Below are positions 63,909-64,000 of a DNA stretch of 64,000 nucleotides, one piece after another (the first letter of the stretch is position 1; every line of letters starts with the position of its first letter). Position numbers and translations under genes: made by a program. Where the stretch lies: assembly GCF_044904675.1 (NCBI RefSeq), contig NZ_JADIKJ010000013.1, forward strand, positions 77,733 through 141,732, written 5' to 3'. This DNA comes from Dyella_B jejuensis. GTDB lineage: Bacteria; Pseudomonadota; Gammaproteobacteria; Xanthomonadales; Rhodanobacteraceae. The notes beneath the pieces are model-generated. The model had not been told where the DNA came from. It did no database searches and saw only the letters and a program-made list of their open reading frames with translations.

Positions 63909-64000
63909 AGCCCCTGGCGGTGACCTACTCTTGCATGCATGGGCACACTACCATCGGCGCAGCTGCGTTTCACTTCCGAGTTCGGGATGGGATCGGGTGG
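63909..64000 (-). rRNA. rrf: 5S rRNA, 3' part
   Basis: The reverse strand reads CCACCCGATCCCATCCCGAA, then GAAGTGAAACGC, GCGCCGATGGTAGTGTG and GAGTAGGTCACCGCCAGGGG, which is the loop B to 3' end of 5S rRNA. The 5' end and the rest of the operon (23S, 16S) should lie to the right, outside the window. The exact 3' end is estimated from the pairing segment GCCAGGGGCT. Confidence 0.96.

Overview
The window is about 64 kb of GC-rich chromosome. It most resembles a gammaproteobacterium of the Xanthomonadales, probably Rhodanobacteraceae (Dyella, Rhodanobacter or Frateuria relatives). This rests on gene content: ubiquinone genes ubiE and ubiA, two-subunit glycyl-tRNA synthetase glyQ/glyS, rdgC, ttcA, a DUF1820 protein, an EstA-type esterase autotransporter, and a joined leu-ilv operon. 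No phage, transposon or CRISPR array was seen. This is core chromosome, ending in an rRNA operon on the minus strand of which only the 3' part of 5S is inside.

Layout. 1-21 kb holds mixed housekeeping genes: a truncated DsrE-like gene, ubiE, two glutathione transferases, an EamA exporter divergent from an Lrp regulator, a DUF3300 lipoprotein, proline iminopeptidase, an M1 aminopeptidase, an alpha/beta hydrolase, an SDR dehydrogenase, cytoplasmic trehalase, an isoprenylcysteine-methyltransferase-like membrane protein, a YgjP-type metallopeptidase, rdgC, tyrB, ttcA, a YdcH-like protein, an acetyltransferase, a PssA-like phospholipase-D enzyme and a MarR regulator. 21.1-33.9 kb is one long operon, leader peptide-leuA-ilvE-leuC-(small ORF)-leuD-leuB-ilvD-ilvC-ilvG-ilvM-ilvA. 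It can make leucine, isoleucine and valine from threonine and pyruvate. It is preceded by a transcription attenuator whose leader peptide is packed with Leu, Val and Ile codons. 34-36 kb holds a VOC protein, ubiA, comF and a small membrane protein. 36.5-41.2 kb is a biotin operon, bioB-bioF-trhO-bioH-bioC, with a possible BirA operator.

41.4-46.8 kb holds tag, a threonine dehydratase-like gene overlapping an aldose epimerase-like gene, and pepN. 47.0-47.5 kb is a gene-poor, highly structured region with a perfect CRP/Clp-type site. It is followed by mnmG, an RDD/GYF membrane protein, tex, an estA-like autotransporter and a YbaY-type lipoprotein. After a second gene-free stretch (55.8-56.4 kb) come an orphan HTH regulator, glyS/glyQ, a lone GspE/PilB-type ATPase, a class I amidotransferase-like protein lacking its catalytic cysteine, a DUF1820 protein, a rhomboid protease and 5S rRNA.

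Points most worth a second look: the complete BCAA operon with a readable terminator/antiterminator switch; the tandem 8-mer GGACGTCC-type boxes upstream of both tyrB and the leu operon; the CRP-like site and hairpin cluster before mnmG; the Cys-to-Gly amidotransferase; and the doubly ATGA-coupled small ORF between leuC and leuD. No wholly new multi-gene system is evident.
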